64,000 nucleotides of DNA from Hemicordylus capensis (GCF_027244095.1 NC_069662.1:54956001-55020000), one strand, 5' to 3'; shown: positions 46,740 through 57,376, counted from the first letter of the stretch. Translations and numbers: made by a program. Notes: a model not told the origin generated them from the sequence alone.

Positions 46740-46968
46740 TACCCCCGTGTAAGTTTAACTGGGATCATATGATTGCGCAGTGTGTGTGCTTTGTTGAATG
46801 TTTTTCTTAATCAAATATTTAATCACATTGTCAGAGCTGATGAATATTATACTTGTATCTTATTATACTGTTAATGCTTGGACTGAATACTCTGTTTTTA
46901 TTTTCTGTACTCTGTTTATAAGCTGGTTGTGAACCATAATAAATTTGATTTGATTTTGATCAAATATT
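46740..46968 (+). repeat. Probable LINE 3' UTR with GATTT repeats
   Basis: AT-rich tail with CTCTGTTTATAAGCTGG, AACCATAATAAATTTG and a short (ATTTG)n run, typical of a CR1-like non-LTR 3' end. No coding part is attached. Confidence 0.4.
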
Positions 46969-47113
46969 TAAAGACTCTTGACTATTGGGAGAGCTTTTGA
47001 GATAGTCACATGGCATGCAAAATTTAAGTGTGCTTTCAAAATGTTGTATAACAACGATAATTTTGAGCACAGTCATAGCAAGTAATGGTGACTGGCATGA
47101 TGAATGGTCCTAG

Positions 47114-47338
47114 CAGGGATGGGAGGGCATTACAGCACCGTTGCTGTGGACGTGGGAGCACTGCGGCATCACTGGTTGTGCTGGCATTACTGTATATCTA
47201 CCAGCGTTACTGTAGTTTCTCCCATTTTGGCAAATGGGAGAAACTACTGTACTGCTGGTAGTGCAGCCGGCGACTTTCCCAGTGGTGCCGCTGCTTCTGC
47301 GTCCACAGCAGCAGTGCCACAATACCCTCTCATCCCTG
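47114..47338. mobile_element. Foldback MITE, class uncertain
   Basis: CAGGGATGGGAGGGCATTAC at the left pairs with the inverse of GTGCCACAATACCCTCTCATC at the right; the centre TTTCTCCCATTTTGGCAAATG folds tightly. The flanks give no convincing target duplication (TAG / TTA at most). Confidence 0.65.
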
Positions 47339-47978
47339 TTAGGATTGAGCATCACATCAGCCGGAAATATTAATAACAACTCAAACATGTCAAATCAGAC
47401 CCCATTTGATATAGGGCATAAATCAATGTATAATTTCCCACAAAACCCATGCCATTCTTTAGGAACTTGTTTCTGATTCTTATTAGAGATGTCTTCTAGG
47501 GAAGGATAATGAAACTTTGGCCAGTAAGGAGTTCCCGAAAGATTCCAGGATGTAGGGTCTGGATTTTTGGTCTCCGATGTCCCATGGTAAATCCTAGCAT
47601 ATTTTTATGTAAATTATGAGGTTTTGTAGAATGGAATTTGCTCTCAAGTGAGGGCATAAGCTTGTTGCAGAGCCATGAAAACACCAGAAGAACAAATTCA
47701 TAGCCAGCCAATTACCCCTCTGCAGTGGTGGCTCTATGCACTGAGGCATGGTACCAAATGCCACCCTTGTGTATGCACCCTCTTTCCCCTTTTCCCCTTA
47801 TAAAGTGTTGGGGTGGGGGCAGGAAGGAAGCGTGCTACCCTGCTGGCAGCTTAATAATCTGTCTGAGGTGACCACCTCACCTTGCCTTATGGAAAGGCCA
47901 CCCCTGTACCTAAGGTTACTGGGACTTCTCTTCCTTGGAATTGCAGATTTTTCTTTAAAAAGCGTCTTGCTGTAGATC

Positions 47979-48113
47979 AGGGCTGCTCAACTTCGGCCTT
48001 CCTGCAGATGCTGGCCTACAACTCTCATAATCCCTAGCTATTGGCCACTGTGGCTGGGAATTATGGGAGTTGTAGGCCAGGAACTGCTGGGGGGCTTAAA
48101 TTGAGCAGGCCTG
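47979..48113. mobile_element. hAT-like hairpin MITE (GCTCAAC type)
   Basis: Same family as 38803-38942, with CTACAACTCTCATAATCCC / GGGAATTATGGGAGTTGTAG arms. Flanks TGTAGATC / TGTAGATG are an 8-bp duplication with one difference. Confidence 0.85.
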
Positions 48114-48406
48114 TGTAGATGCATCAAGTAGCTGCTTCAAGGCCCATGATAGGCTGGGAACCCTGGTAGAAATTTAAATAATACTCTGTTCACTCTAAGG
48201 ACCCCCTTCTACATAGCTATCTTCAACACACATGAGCCACAGGCCCAAAGTATGTAGCGCAGAGAGGAAGCTATTATTCAAAAAGAATACAAAAGCAGAT
48301 CTGAAAAGAAATATAAATGCTTTTCACACTGTCGGATAACATTGTATCATTCTGAGGGAACTTTTGGGAAGGGGAAATGGTGGCCATCCAGAGGAGTGCT
48401 GCTACT

Positions 48407-49313
48407 CAGGGGCTTAGCAGGGGTGCAGATGGCCCTGGGACTACATTTTAATATGGCATCCACACCAGCCATGCCCCTGATGCTGAAGCATCGGCATTAG
48501 GGGGCACAGCTGGCATTGGGGCACAAAAGTACACTACAGTACACTGGCTGCCAATCCGTTTCCAGGCAAAATACAAGGCCCTGGGTATTTAAGAGAACGT
48601 CTTTTTTACCATGAGCCCCACCGCCTGCTAAGATCATCTGGAGAGGTTCGTCTCCAGGTGCCACCAACGTGTCTGAGGGCTATTCAGGAACAGGCCTTCT
48701 CCATTGCTGCCCCTGGACTTTGGAATGCTCCCTGTCTGGCAACTTCTAAAAAGGCACTGAAGACACATTTATTCATCCAGGCTTTCAATTAGATTTATGG
48801 TTTCAAATTTTTAATGTTGGTTTTAAATGATTTTAATGTTAATGATTTTAATTGTTTTTATTTTGATGTAAACCGCCCTGAGCCATTTTTGGAAGGGCAG
48901 TATGTAAATCAAATAAATAAATAAATAAATAAAAGCACTGCCTGTCGGCCTCTCCCAGATGGCAAGTGCTTTGTTTGATGGCTGGGTGCTTCCTTTCTCT
49001 CCCTCGCTCAGAGTGAAGGAGAGAATGGAAGCACCCAGCTGGTGAGCAGCACTTGTGAAGTCCTCACTAGTTGGGCGATGCCAATGGGCAGTGCCTCCAT
49101 GCACTGATGTTGACCATACCCTTTGTACCGGTGTCAGAAGCACACACATGTGCTGGCATCGGGGTGGGGTGGAGGGTGTTACTTGCATTAGGGCATCTGT
49201 CGAACTCTCCCAGATGGCGAGCACTTTGCTGCCTGCAAGGGGGTCCCCAGGGAGCCTCTGGACACCAGCCATCAGGGGTCATCCCCTCCCCCCCAATGGT
49301 GGCCATGCCCCTG
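48407..49313. mobile_element. hAT-like foldback element, CAGGGGYGTAGC family, carrying an L2 insertion
   Basis: Ends CAGGGGCTTAGCAGGGG and GGTGGCCATGCCCCTG; flanks CTGCTACT / TTGCTACT give an 8-bp duplication with one difference. The inner part folds on itself (CTCCCAGATGGCAAGTGCTTTG at 48952 and CTCCCAGATGGCGAGCACTTTG at 49208 are related modules). The L2 3' end at 48531-48935 sits inside, so this element is older than that LINE copy. Confidence 0.7.
48531..48935 (+). mobile_element. L2-clade LINE 3' end
   Basis: The plus strand reads as the LINE C-terminus (LHWLPIRFQAK-type start at CACTGGCTGCCAATCC, then RPSPLLPLDFGMLPVWQ-like sequence). It ends in CCGCCCTGAGCCATTTTTGG, AGGGCAGTATG and an (AAATAAAT)n tail. 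It is 5'-truncated and lies inside the hAT-like element 48407-49313. Confidence 0.8.
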
Positions 49314-49833
49314 TTGCTACTGGTGGTGGTGGTACGTTTGCCCCTTTTCAGCCCCCCCCATCAACAAAACGATGTTGATGCCTGTAAATGGGGTGGCTGT
49401 TTTGGTTCTTCTCTAGCAGAAAACCAGCTTCCTGACTTTGATGCCCCTGCTCCCCTCCAAATTCCAGACTTCCCTGACTGCCTCATGCAAGCTAGTCTGA
49501 AATGTGTCAGGAAATCCAGAAGCAATGTGTCTAGAAATGAAAAATCAGATGATACCTGCCTGCTACAGCCAAAAGCAAAGCTATTTCCCATCAGGTTTTG
49601 CCTGTGTCTACTCTACACAGAACGGCTCTGTTTAGTATTGCTAAGAGTTGCGAGGACACCTCACGAAGAGCAGTCTTCTTGAAGCTGATGGAGGAATGGA
49701 TGCCCAGTCGTTTGGTGGCCTGAAGATAAATGCAAGCAGCTCCTCTCTACACCTAGGTGAGTGGAGATGAGGTTAAACTAATGCAATGTCAGAATTCTGC
49801 ACCTCTACTATTACTTCACAGGTTCCAAGTCTA

Positions 49834-50047
49834 AGGTAAGGTAAAGTGTGCCGTCAAGTCGATTTCGACTCCTGGCACCCACAGAGCCCTGTGGTTTTCT
49901 TTGGTAGAATACAGGAGGAGTTTACCATTGCCTCCTCTCATGCAGTATGAGATGATGCCTTTCAGCATCTTCCTATACCGCTGCTGCCTGATACCTGCGG
50001 AGATTCGAACCGGCAACCTCCTGCTTGTTAGTCAAGCATTTCCCGTT
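49834..50047 (-). mobile_element. Sauria SINE (5' end slightly short)
   Basis: Reverse copy whose 3' end, GTGTGCCGTCAAGTCGATTTC, is a variant of the Bov-B tail also seen at 25622. The B-box complement GATTCGAACC lies at about 50001-50010. Confidence 0.8.
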
Positions 50048-50225
50048 AAGATGTGCACAAGTCTAAATCATGCCTAAAATTCAACTTTGTGAATGTGCCT
50101 GACATTATCCACACACAGCATCACACAGGAACATCATCTGTTTGTATATTTAAAACAAGCATGCTAGAACCAGTTCCTGCTTTATAAAGAGTACAGCAAG
50201 AAAGGTTATCAAGGGTCTAGACTGA

Positions 50226-50292
50226 AAGAAAACCACAGGGCTCTGTGGGTGCCAGGAATCAAAATCAACTTGACGGCACACTTTACCTTTTT
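50226..50292 (+). repeat. Sauria SINE 3' fragment
   Basis: AAAACCACAGGGCTCTGTGG through CAACTTGACGGCACACTTTACC; only the Bov-B-like tail remains. Confidence 0.75.
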
Positions 50293-50386
50293 TAGAACAA
50301 GGTAAGGCTACATCATTTTTAGTTTAGAAAAATGGCAACTAAGGGGAGATTGATAGAGGTTTACAAAATGATGCATGGTATGGAGA

Positions 50387-50440
50387 GTGGAGACCACTGG
50401 TTCATGGACTAATTAGTAAAACAGCAAACCATGAGTGACA
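50387..50440. repeat. Left arm of an inverted repeat around the second solo LTR
   Basis: GGAGACCACTGG and ATGGACTAATTAGTAAAACA are the inverse of 51088-51135 (TGTTTTACTAATTAGTCCAT). Arms of about 48 bp with few differences. Confidence 0.8.
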
Positions 50441-50498
50441 AACAAAATTATATTAATGCTAGTTATACCCATTTCTGTATGGTCAGCAAGGTATTGTT

Positions 50499-50973
50499 TG
50501 TTGGAAGTGAAAGACTATGCGCTGTCTCTTGTCTCAAAGACAGTGGAGGACAGACTAGTGAGTCAGAGGGTCCAGACATTGGTCATCCCTTCTCTGCTGC
50601 TCTGACACTATCCCTTTGGAATGTAGATTGCTACTCTCGGGACTTCCTTTCTTCCAGCCACTTCCTTCCTCTTTTCTCTTCCTGTTCCTTCTACCTTGCA
50701 ACATGCAAGCTCCTCCCCTGTACCATGTGTGCAGAGATGCAGAATCCATCTGCATCCAGCTAGATAGATAGATTAGAGATCCTAACTCCTCACTTTCCTA
50801 TCTAGAATGGAGTTCTCTAATAAATACCACTTATATTGATTTGAAACTATGAACTAGCTCCAAGTTACTTTACTCTCAGCAGACACGCATGCCTAACTAA
50901 ATCCGCTGTGTTGTGCCTCTGTGCACTCTGCTATAATGAAAAAGGGTTTCTCTACCAGAGAGAATTCCCAACA
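50499..50973 (+). mobile_element. Solo LTR (retrovirus-like), copy 2
   Basis: This fossil is alignable along its whole length to 171-656, with TGTTGGAAGT at the start and ATTCCCAACA at the end, the same GCAGAATCCATCTGCATC segment, the (TAGA)n run and an AATAAA region. Flanking ttgtt / ttgct is a likely 5-bp duplication. It shows many substitutions and small gaps against copy 1, so both insertions are old. It sits between the two arms of an older inverted repeat (50387-50440 and 51088-51135). Confidence 0.75.
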
Positions 50974-51087
50974 TTGCTTTATTTACATTTACATTTGGTT
51001 TTTCCATGGACATTCAATTCTATCTTAGTAATAAGTCGTTTGGTATTTTGCAAACCAGTGTAAGGGTTAAGTTAGTTTCATTGTGTT

Positions 51088-51135
51088 TCACTCATGGTCT
51101 GTTGTTTTACTAATTAGTCCATACACCTGTGGTCT
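51088..51135. repeat. Right arm of the inverted repeat around the second solo LTR
   Basis: TCACTCATGGTCTG, TTTTACTAATTAGTCCATAC and GTGGTCTCC pair with 50387-50440. Confidence 0.8.
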
Positions 51136-51790
51136 CCTTACTTTATAGAATATGAATAGCTAAACTGCTTGAGTATTTTGCTTTAACAGTGAATTATTTA
51201 TTATCTTCTATTCTTTTGTAGTTCTTGAATTTTAGTCTTAATTTTTCTATACCTATTTGAGTAAAGTTTTTATTTTGCTGTTCTTTTATATGTGGGCTAG
51301 TAGTTCCCACATGTGTTAGTTCACCATGGTCTAGTTTGAATGTCTTTGTTGCATTGTTTAAACTTGCCGGTTTGTTTGTAAGAATCTGTTTTCTGTTATC
51401 TGTGGTTTAGTTGGTTTAAACACCTTTGTTTGAATTTGCTAGTTTGGAAAAAACTATTTATCATAACCTTGGTTTAGTTAGTATAGCAAAGATATATAAA
51501 CTGTTTTAACTTGCTAGTGTGTGGGAAGTTGTTATAACTTCTTGTCTTTGTACTTGAGGTTTATCTTATTTCTTTTGTAAGGCTTGCTTTTATCTATTTT
51601 TAAATTGTGTGTAGTTTCATATAGCTCCTTTTATAACTATTCCTTATTATTCTCACTGGTATATTCTATGTGTTGTAGTCCCCTGAAGAAGAATTCTACT
51701 TGCAACGTGTTGGAATCTGCTCTTTAATAAACTGCTAACGTACCGTTCCAGTTTCTTTCATTCCTATTTGTTGGAGTGGTGCTTTTCCCT
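51136..51790 (+). repeat. T-rich repeat ending in a hammerhead-like motif and poly(A) signal
   Basis: A T-rich plus strand ends with CCCCTGAAGAAGAATTCTAC, CTTGCAACGTGTTGG and TCTTTAATAAACTGC. CTGAAGA fits the hammerhead core CUGANGA, and GCAAC stands where GAAAC is expected. This layout (hammerhead-like core just before AATAAA) is known in Penelope-like and related retroelements. No coding part is seen. Confidence 0.35.
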
Positions 51791-52509
51791 CCTGTATGTT
51801 TCTACCATTAAGCAAGAGCCAGTGGTTTAAAGGAGAGAAGTGTACTTTGTTTGCCAAGAGACTGTGCCCTCTGATGACGATTTTTACAGTGTACTACTTT
51901 GTAAATTGCTGGGAAAAAGACAGACACCAATAACTGAGATTAAACATGCCACAACTTTATTTAAAAAATAATAATAATTACAGAACATAGACATAGTAAT
52001 CTAATACCAGTGTGGAGGGGAGACTTATAATTCCTTCTTAAAAGTTGCAAATATATGCTGGCATTGATAGTTATCTTTAGTGCACCTGGCACTATTCCTC
52101 TGAATCCTTTGAACTGCTAATCTATTTTCCTTCTGAGAAAAATATATTAAGTAGATTTTTGGTATGAATGAAGCAGAGACTGTGTTAATTCTCTAGTGAA
52201 CAGTATTGCAGTAATGTTGTAAAAATTATTGTACTAATGCTTAGACAGTTTATATCCCCCCTCCTCTGCATTAAGTCCATGTGCCATTTTTAATTGAGCT
52301 CCCCTTTGCAAGCTTTTGAGAATACAGTAGAGTACATTCCAGAATTATTGCAAAGTTCTTCCCATTGATGGCTGGTGGCTCCTGGGGGTGGGAGCGCTAG
52401 GCAGGGCTGGTGATGCACGGAGCCAGAGATAAGGGTGCAGTGAGGCGATGCATGGAGCCAGAGGTGGAGCCAATTGTGGGCTGCTCTCCTGCCAAGCCTT
52501 GCTGTGTGC

Positions 52510-52510
52510 G

Positions 52511-52546
<36 letters not shown>
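52510..52546. repeat. (CT)n(CA)n microsatellite
   Basis: A CT run followed directly by a CA run, inside the foldback element 52363-53417. Confidence 0.9.
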
Positions 52547-52547
<1 letters not shown>

Positions 52548-52775
52548 GTTCTTTTCTCTCTCCCCTTTCCTTTCTTGCCCCCAAACACAAGATCTTAGAC
52601 ATACAACAGCCAGTAGAACTTCCTCCAACCCCTCCTCCCCCTGACTTCCTGTTTTGCTCTTACTGGTTGGAACAGCCTGCTCATCAAGCTGCTCTAGCCA
52701 GTGTGATTGCTAAGGAGTGCCAGCCTGACCCCATCCCCAAATGGCAGTAAAATGGGTGAAAAAATACAGATAGAC

Positions 52776-53158
52776 TACCCGGCCCCGCACAGAGCATCTG
52801 TGCGCTCTTTGGGGCTGGCGGTTACCTCTCCCCCACACCTTCTGTCCCAGTCTCCGCTTCCTGACCATAGCCGTGCTGGGCCCAGCTTCCTCTCCTCCCC
52901 ACCGCCACCTCTGCCCCCGGACTTTCTTTCCCCCCACCTGGGCCTTGCCTCCGTGGCCGGGCTGGCCCATCGCCACCGCTTGCCTGCTTCCATGGCCCAG
53001 CCAGGCCCACCACTGCCTCTGGCCTCCGTGGCCGGGCCCGCAACTGTTGTGGCAACCAATTCTCCTGGGTGTGCCTGAACCAATCATGCGCCTCTGCTGC
53101 CCAGCCAATCAGCTGGGCGCCGGGACGTACATTCCAAGGCACACCCAGAAGAATTAAT
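52776..53158 (+). mobile_element. Unclassified GC-rich insertion with terminal hairpin
   Basis: The left end CCCCGCACAGAGCATCTGTGCG contains a perfect hairpin (CGCACAGA/TCTGTGCG); the right end reads AGAAGAATTAATATAATAG. ATAGA appears on both sides and may be a short target repeat. It is inserted into the foldback element 52363-53417. It shares its ends, but not its interior, with 27594-28215. Confidence 0.6.
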
Positions 53159-53422
53159 ATAATAGATTTTGCTTCAGAGACTGTATTTTCAACCTGATTT
53201 TTACTTATTTGAATGGGCGATGCCAGGAGCCGCCCACTAGGGATCAGAAGCTGGAGCAGCTTGATTATCTCAACTGTTCTAGCCAGGACGTTACAGGCAC
53301 AGAGAGGAGGGGCTGGAGAAAGCCCCCTGCTTGTCTGATATTCTGCTGGATCCTGTGTTTTTCTTTGTGGGCGGGGGGAAATCATAGGCCCCTCCCCTTA
53401 CTGGGCAACCACCCTTGTATGA

Positions 53423-54713
53423 GCTATTGAGAGTGGTACTTCTTTCTTAGGCCTGTGCTTCCTTTACAGGAAAGCAGAGTCCCGTACTGTCTTCCGGTCA
53501 TTGCTAGGGTGGCATGGGGCTCTATTCCTGTAAAGGAGTGGCCCCACTGCACCTCAAGTGCACAGAACCACATGGAGAGGGCCACACTGTGAACAGCCAC
53601 CTCTGTGCATTACTGATGTGATGGTGCAGATTATTCAGCTTCAGTGATGCCAAGGCACAGACTTACTGCTTCTGAATATGGAGGTTCAATTTGGCTAACT
53701 TTGCTATTAGCTTAGTGTTCCATGAATTTCTGTAAATGATTAGTCTTCATTTTCTAATAGATGAACGGAATTGGCCAACTTTTGTTGGTTATTGTTTAAT
53801 TCTGACAAACGACCAAAACTTGCATTATGCTGTATAACACAATCTTGTTCATGTTTAACAAGATAACAGGTGAAGTGGCTTAAACATCCTGAAGTCCTGT
53901 AAAATTATAGAGGGAAAACTTGAGCACATTTAGTGCTTTTTTTCCTCCTTTTTTTTTTTAACACAAATATTTGGCTGAAGATGAGTATTAAGGTTGTGTT
54001 CTCAAAATACAGAAATTGCAAGTAAAGGTAGTCCCTTTAACTTTTGCATTATATAAGCAGTAAGGAATGTGTACTGTACAGTCTCATATTGTGCTTCACA
54101 AATTGGGTTCCATGCACCCACACTTTCTTTCAAGTTGACACTGGACTTCCACTTAGGGTATTGCCCTGTTAATGGCATGGCATGACATGAAGTAATGCTT
54201 GATACTTGTAGGGTTTTTTCTATTTTCACAGAAATTGCCAAACATATTGGAAGACAGAGAAGCGAATGTATTGCTTTTGCTATTTAATGTCTCCACTTTC
54301 TCTACCAGTAGAGAAATTTTTGGTCTTTAACTCCCTAGGATATTACTTGGGTTTTATAGAAAGCTTAGAACTTAACTATTCCTTATCCTATTTTCAGGGT
54401 TTTTGATGGAGGTCTCTTCTCTGATTTTGACAATTTTATACCACCCACCCCAACAAAAAACAAACAAACCACAAAACACACAAGCCATTCAGAGAGGTTT
54501 TTGTAGTGCTTGGACATACAGGAAAACATAATTCCCTCTGTCAGTGGCTCAACTATGTAAAAGTCAGTTTAAAAAAAAATCATTGGTGGGGGCAGGGATG
54601 AGACCTGCATTCCACCCTACATTTCCATCTGAATTTAAAAGCCATCATTATAGAAGGGCAATACATTAAATTTTCCTTCTGGCCCTTTAGATTATGGAAA
54701 CATTTGTTATGCC
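53423..54713. other. Unassigned stretch
   Basis: No gene or repeat boundaries recognised. A poly-T run lies at 53940-53960. Confidence 0.4.
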
Positions 54714-54721
54714 AACTACAG

Positions 54722-55129
54722 GTAGGGGTGTGCATGGTCCGGAGTCCCCCCCCCCGGGTCCGGCGGGGGGGGACTGTTACTTTAAGCGGGGGGTGGTAGT
54801 ACTTACACCCCCCCGCTGCTCTTCCCCCTCCGGCGCTGGTCCATGGAAAAATCTTCTTGGGGCAGCAGAGTTCCTCCCTGCCGCCCCTGCCCCCCTCGTC
54901 GTTTGTAAAGCCTTAAGAGACGAGTGCTAGCGGCGTGCATGCGCGCCGCGCGGCGTGCATGCTCATCTCTGGAACTCTGCCACCCCAAGAAGATTTTTCC
55001 ATGGACCAGCGGCGGGGGGGGTAAGTACTACCCCACCCTGCTTAAAGTAACAGTCCCCCACACATCCGGACCTCCGGACCGGTCCGGCGGTCTTTCCCAT
55101 GGTGCTGGACCAAAACCGTGCACACTCCT
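54722..55129. mobile_element. hAT-like foldback element, TAGGGATGTGC family, GC-rich
   Basis: 408 bp between two perfect AACTACAG copies. The ends GTAGGGGTGTGCATGGTCC and GTGCACACTCCT are inverted. The arms GGTCCATGGAAAAATCTTC / GAAGATTTTTCCATGGACC pair almost perfectly, around a CpG-rich centre (GCATGCGCGCCGCGC). Confidence 0.9.
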
Positions 55130-55530
55130 AACTACAGATTGAACTGATTCAAGATACACCATCTGTAATAAGGACCTACCTTTATGGGGCTAATGTAGGC
55201 GTTAGGCATTGAAAGGCACTATATAATTGCTAAGTGCCATATTATTATATATGAGAATATTTATTTTGAAGACTGGTAGGACTTCAGCATAAAAATAGCT
55301 AACAAAATGAAAAGGAGACAAGCCCACTTGGTGACCGACCACACAAGGGTACATCCGCTCTAACGTTGCACAACTGCAAAAATTGTGCAAATGACATCGC
55401 ATAAGAATAAGCCCACTGAAATAACAGTCTTATTCTTGTGCAATGTCATTTGTGCAGTAATGTTGTGTGCATGTAAATGCAAAAATGAACTGACCTACCC
55501 TTGCACAATATTCAGCCCCTCTCAATAAAA

Positions 55531-56037
55531 GTGTCATGGGAAAAACCATTGTCTGAATGATTCTAATCTTTTGTCTGTTCTTACAAAGATTAGAATCATT
55601 CGGACAGTGGTTTTTCCCATGACACTATGGATGCAAAAGCTGGACTTCGAAGAAGCAAGATAGAAAACGTATTGATGCTTTTGAACTTTGGTGCTGGAGA
55701 AGACTCTTGAGGATACCATGGAAAGCCAGGAAAACTAACAACTGGATCATGGAACAAATCAATCCAGAATGTTCACTCGAGGCACAAATGACCAGGCTCA
55801 AACGATCATACTTTGGACACATTACGTGAAGACCCAGCTCCCTTGAGAAGTCTATAATGCTGGGGAAAATGGAATGAAAGAGAACGACCAGCTGCAAGGT
55901 GGATGGACTCTATTATGACAGCAATGAATGCACCACTGTGAGACCTTAAAGGCCAAGTTGAAGACAGATCATCCTGGAAAGAATCTATCTGTGTGGTCAC
56001 TAAGAGTCGACACCGCCTTGACGGCACTTAATCAATC
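55531..56037 (+). mobile_element. Bov-B (RTE clade) LINE 3' end
   Basis: In overlapping frames the plus strand reads RIDAFELWCWRRLLRIPW, NNWIMEQINPECSLEAQMTR and LKRSYFGHI, the conserved C-terminus of Bov-B ORF2, and ends with GAGTCGACACCGCCTTGACGG and CACTTAATCAATCA. It is 5'-truncated with several frame breaks. The first 94 bp form a near-perfect palindrome (55531-55571 against 55582-55624), so the 5' end is inverted and duplicated. This LINE has the same 3' end as the Sauria SINEs. Confidence 0.85.
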
Positions 56038-57344
56038 ACTCAAAATCAATAAAACATTGGTCTAAATTTTGCTTTAGTACACATCAGCTATTTCTTGTAC
56101 TAGTCATAACAGGTGGATGAGCTGGATTTAAATGAATGTTTGCAGCTAAAGTAATCCAAAAAGGGCACTGAAGACCTGTGTACTTGGATCTAGACTAGTA
56201 GATAAGGTTACACTCTTGAAGCCATCTGCAGTTTTAATATTTTTTTTGAAATTTCAGATTCATCCAAAAATGTCCAGTGAATCAGAGGCTCAAGTGTTAA
56301 ACAGGTATGTTGACTGGGAGCTACAAAGAGCTAGAGAGTTAATTCAGATCAGGAGGTTTGAATAATGGTTATGTTCTGCTGTGCAGTCTTCACTGCAGAG
56401 TGTCTCTGGGTAATGTAAACCTGACTGGCATGTGCTGTGTGCCAAGCAAGATATTTAGACTTACCTATAAACATGAATGGATGTGGAAGTTCTTTTTGCT
56501 GTGGGGGTGATCTCTGCTTCTGTCTGCCTTTGCTCTTGGAACACGCACATCTCCAATTTGAAAATGGATTTGCCTCTTCCCATTTGCCAACAAGCTTCAG
56601 ATTTGCTTTTTCATTCTTCCAGTGCATGTTTGTTTAGCTGATCAGATGTTTTTGGAAGTTATTTTCACTGTTATTTAACTATTTAATAACTGCTCCATTT
56701 GAGGTGTGTGTGGTTTTGTGATTGGCCCAAGGGGCAGTCAATCACTGCAAATTCAGCTTCTGCTGGAAATCAGAACAGGTTTCCCTGAGTCTGGAAAGAA
56801 GGTGCATCTACTGTAACAAAAATTTTAAATTGTCTCTCTGCTTTGCCATTGGATTTGCTATCAACCAGATGCCTGGTTTAGCTGCAGCTCAGAGAGGCAA
56901 AATAATCTTTTTTTGCATGTGCACCAGATGTTTTTATCTTGTATGTGAATGACCATATAGAGAGAACATGGTAATCCAGTTGCATAAGACCAGCTTAAAC
57001 AAGTGGTGTGCCATGCTCTACCAATGGAAAGTGAAGCACCTCTGCCTCTCTCCCTCGCCACAACAACGCCCTGAGCCAGAAAAGAAGTCCTGTCTTGGCA
57101 GGTACCCCCTTGCATACCGCTGAACCAACAGGCTAAAAGAAGAGCCCTTGGAATGGTCTTGAAGCCAAGAGGGGAGGGAAGTGCACTCCATCAGCTGGCC
57201 CACAGGCTATGCTGTTCTCGAGGATAAGGTGTAAAACAGAACCAACACATTTGCTGAGGAGCTGCACATTGACACCGTCTGCCTCTTCCACGCCACCAGT
57301 CTGAAACCTGAAGGTAGCCAGTGTTGCACATAGTAGTCAACACA
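56038..57344. other. Unassigned sequence beyond the putative 3' UTR
   Basis: Unique-looking DNA between the Bov-B fragment and the proposed transcript end. Short frames only. Confidence 0.4.
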
Positions 57345-57357
57345 CAGTTTCCAAGTG

Positions 57358-57376
57358 TTAACCATTTATAAATAAG
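57358..57376 (-). terminator. Candidate distal polyadenylation region
   Basis: On the minus strand the sequence TTATTTATAAATGG follows an A/T-rich stretch with repeated TGTA motifs (57385-57425). TATAAA is a weaker variant of AATAAA. It marks the point where repeat-free sequence ends, which is why I propose it. No transcript evidence is available. Confidence 0.3.

Larger units (their letters stand above)
52363..53417. mobile_element. Foldback element related to 19927-20713, split by a GC-rich insertion
   Basis: Left part ATTGATGGCTGGTGGC ... TTCCTGTTTTGCTCTTACTGG and right part ...AGAGAGGAGGGGCTGG to CCTTACTGGGCAACCACCC are homologous to the two arms of 19927-20713. The insertion 52776-53158 lies near the fold centre. 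I found no clear target duplication, and the ends are approximate. Confidence 0.5.
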
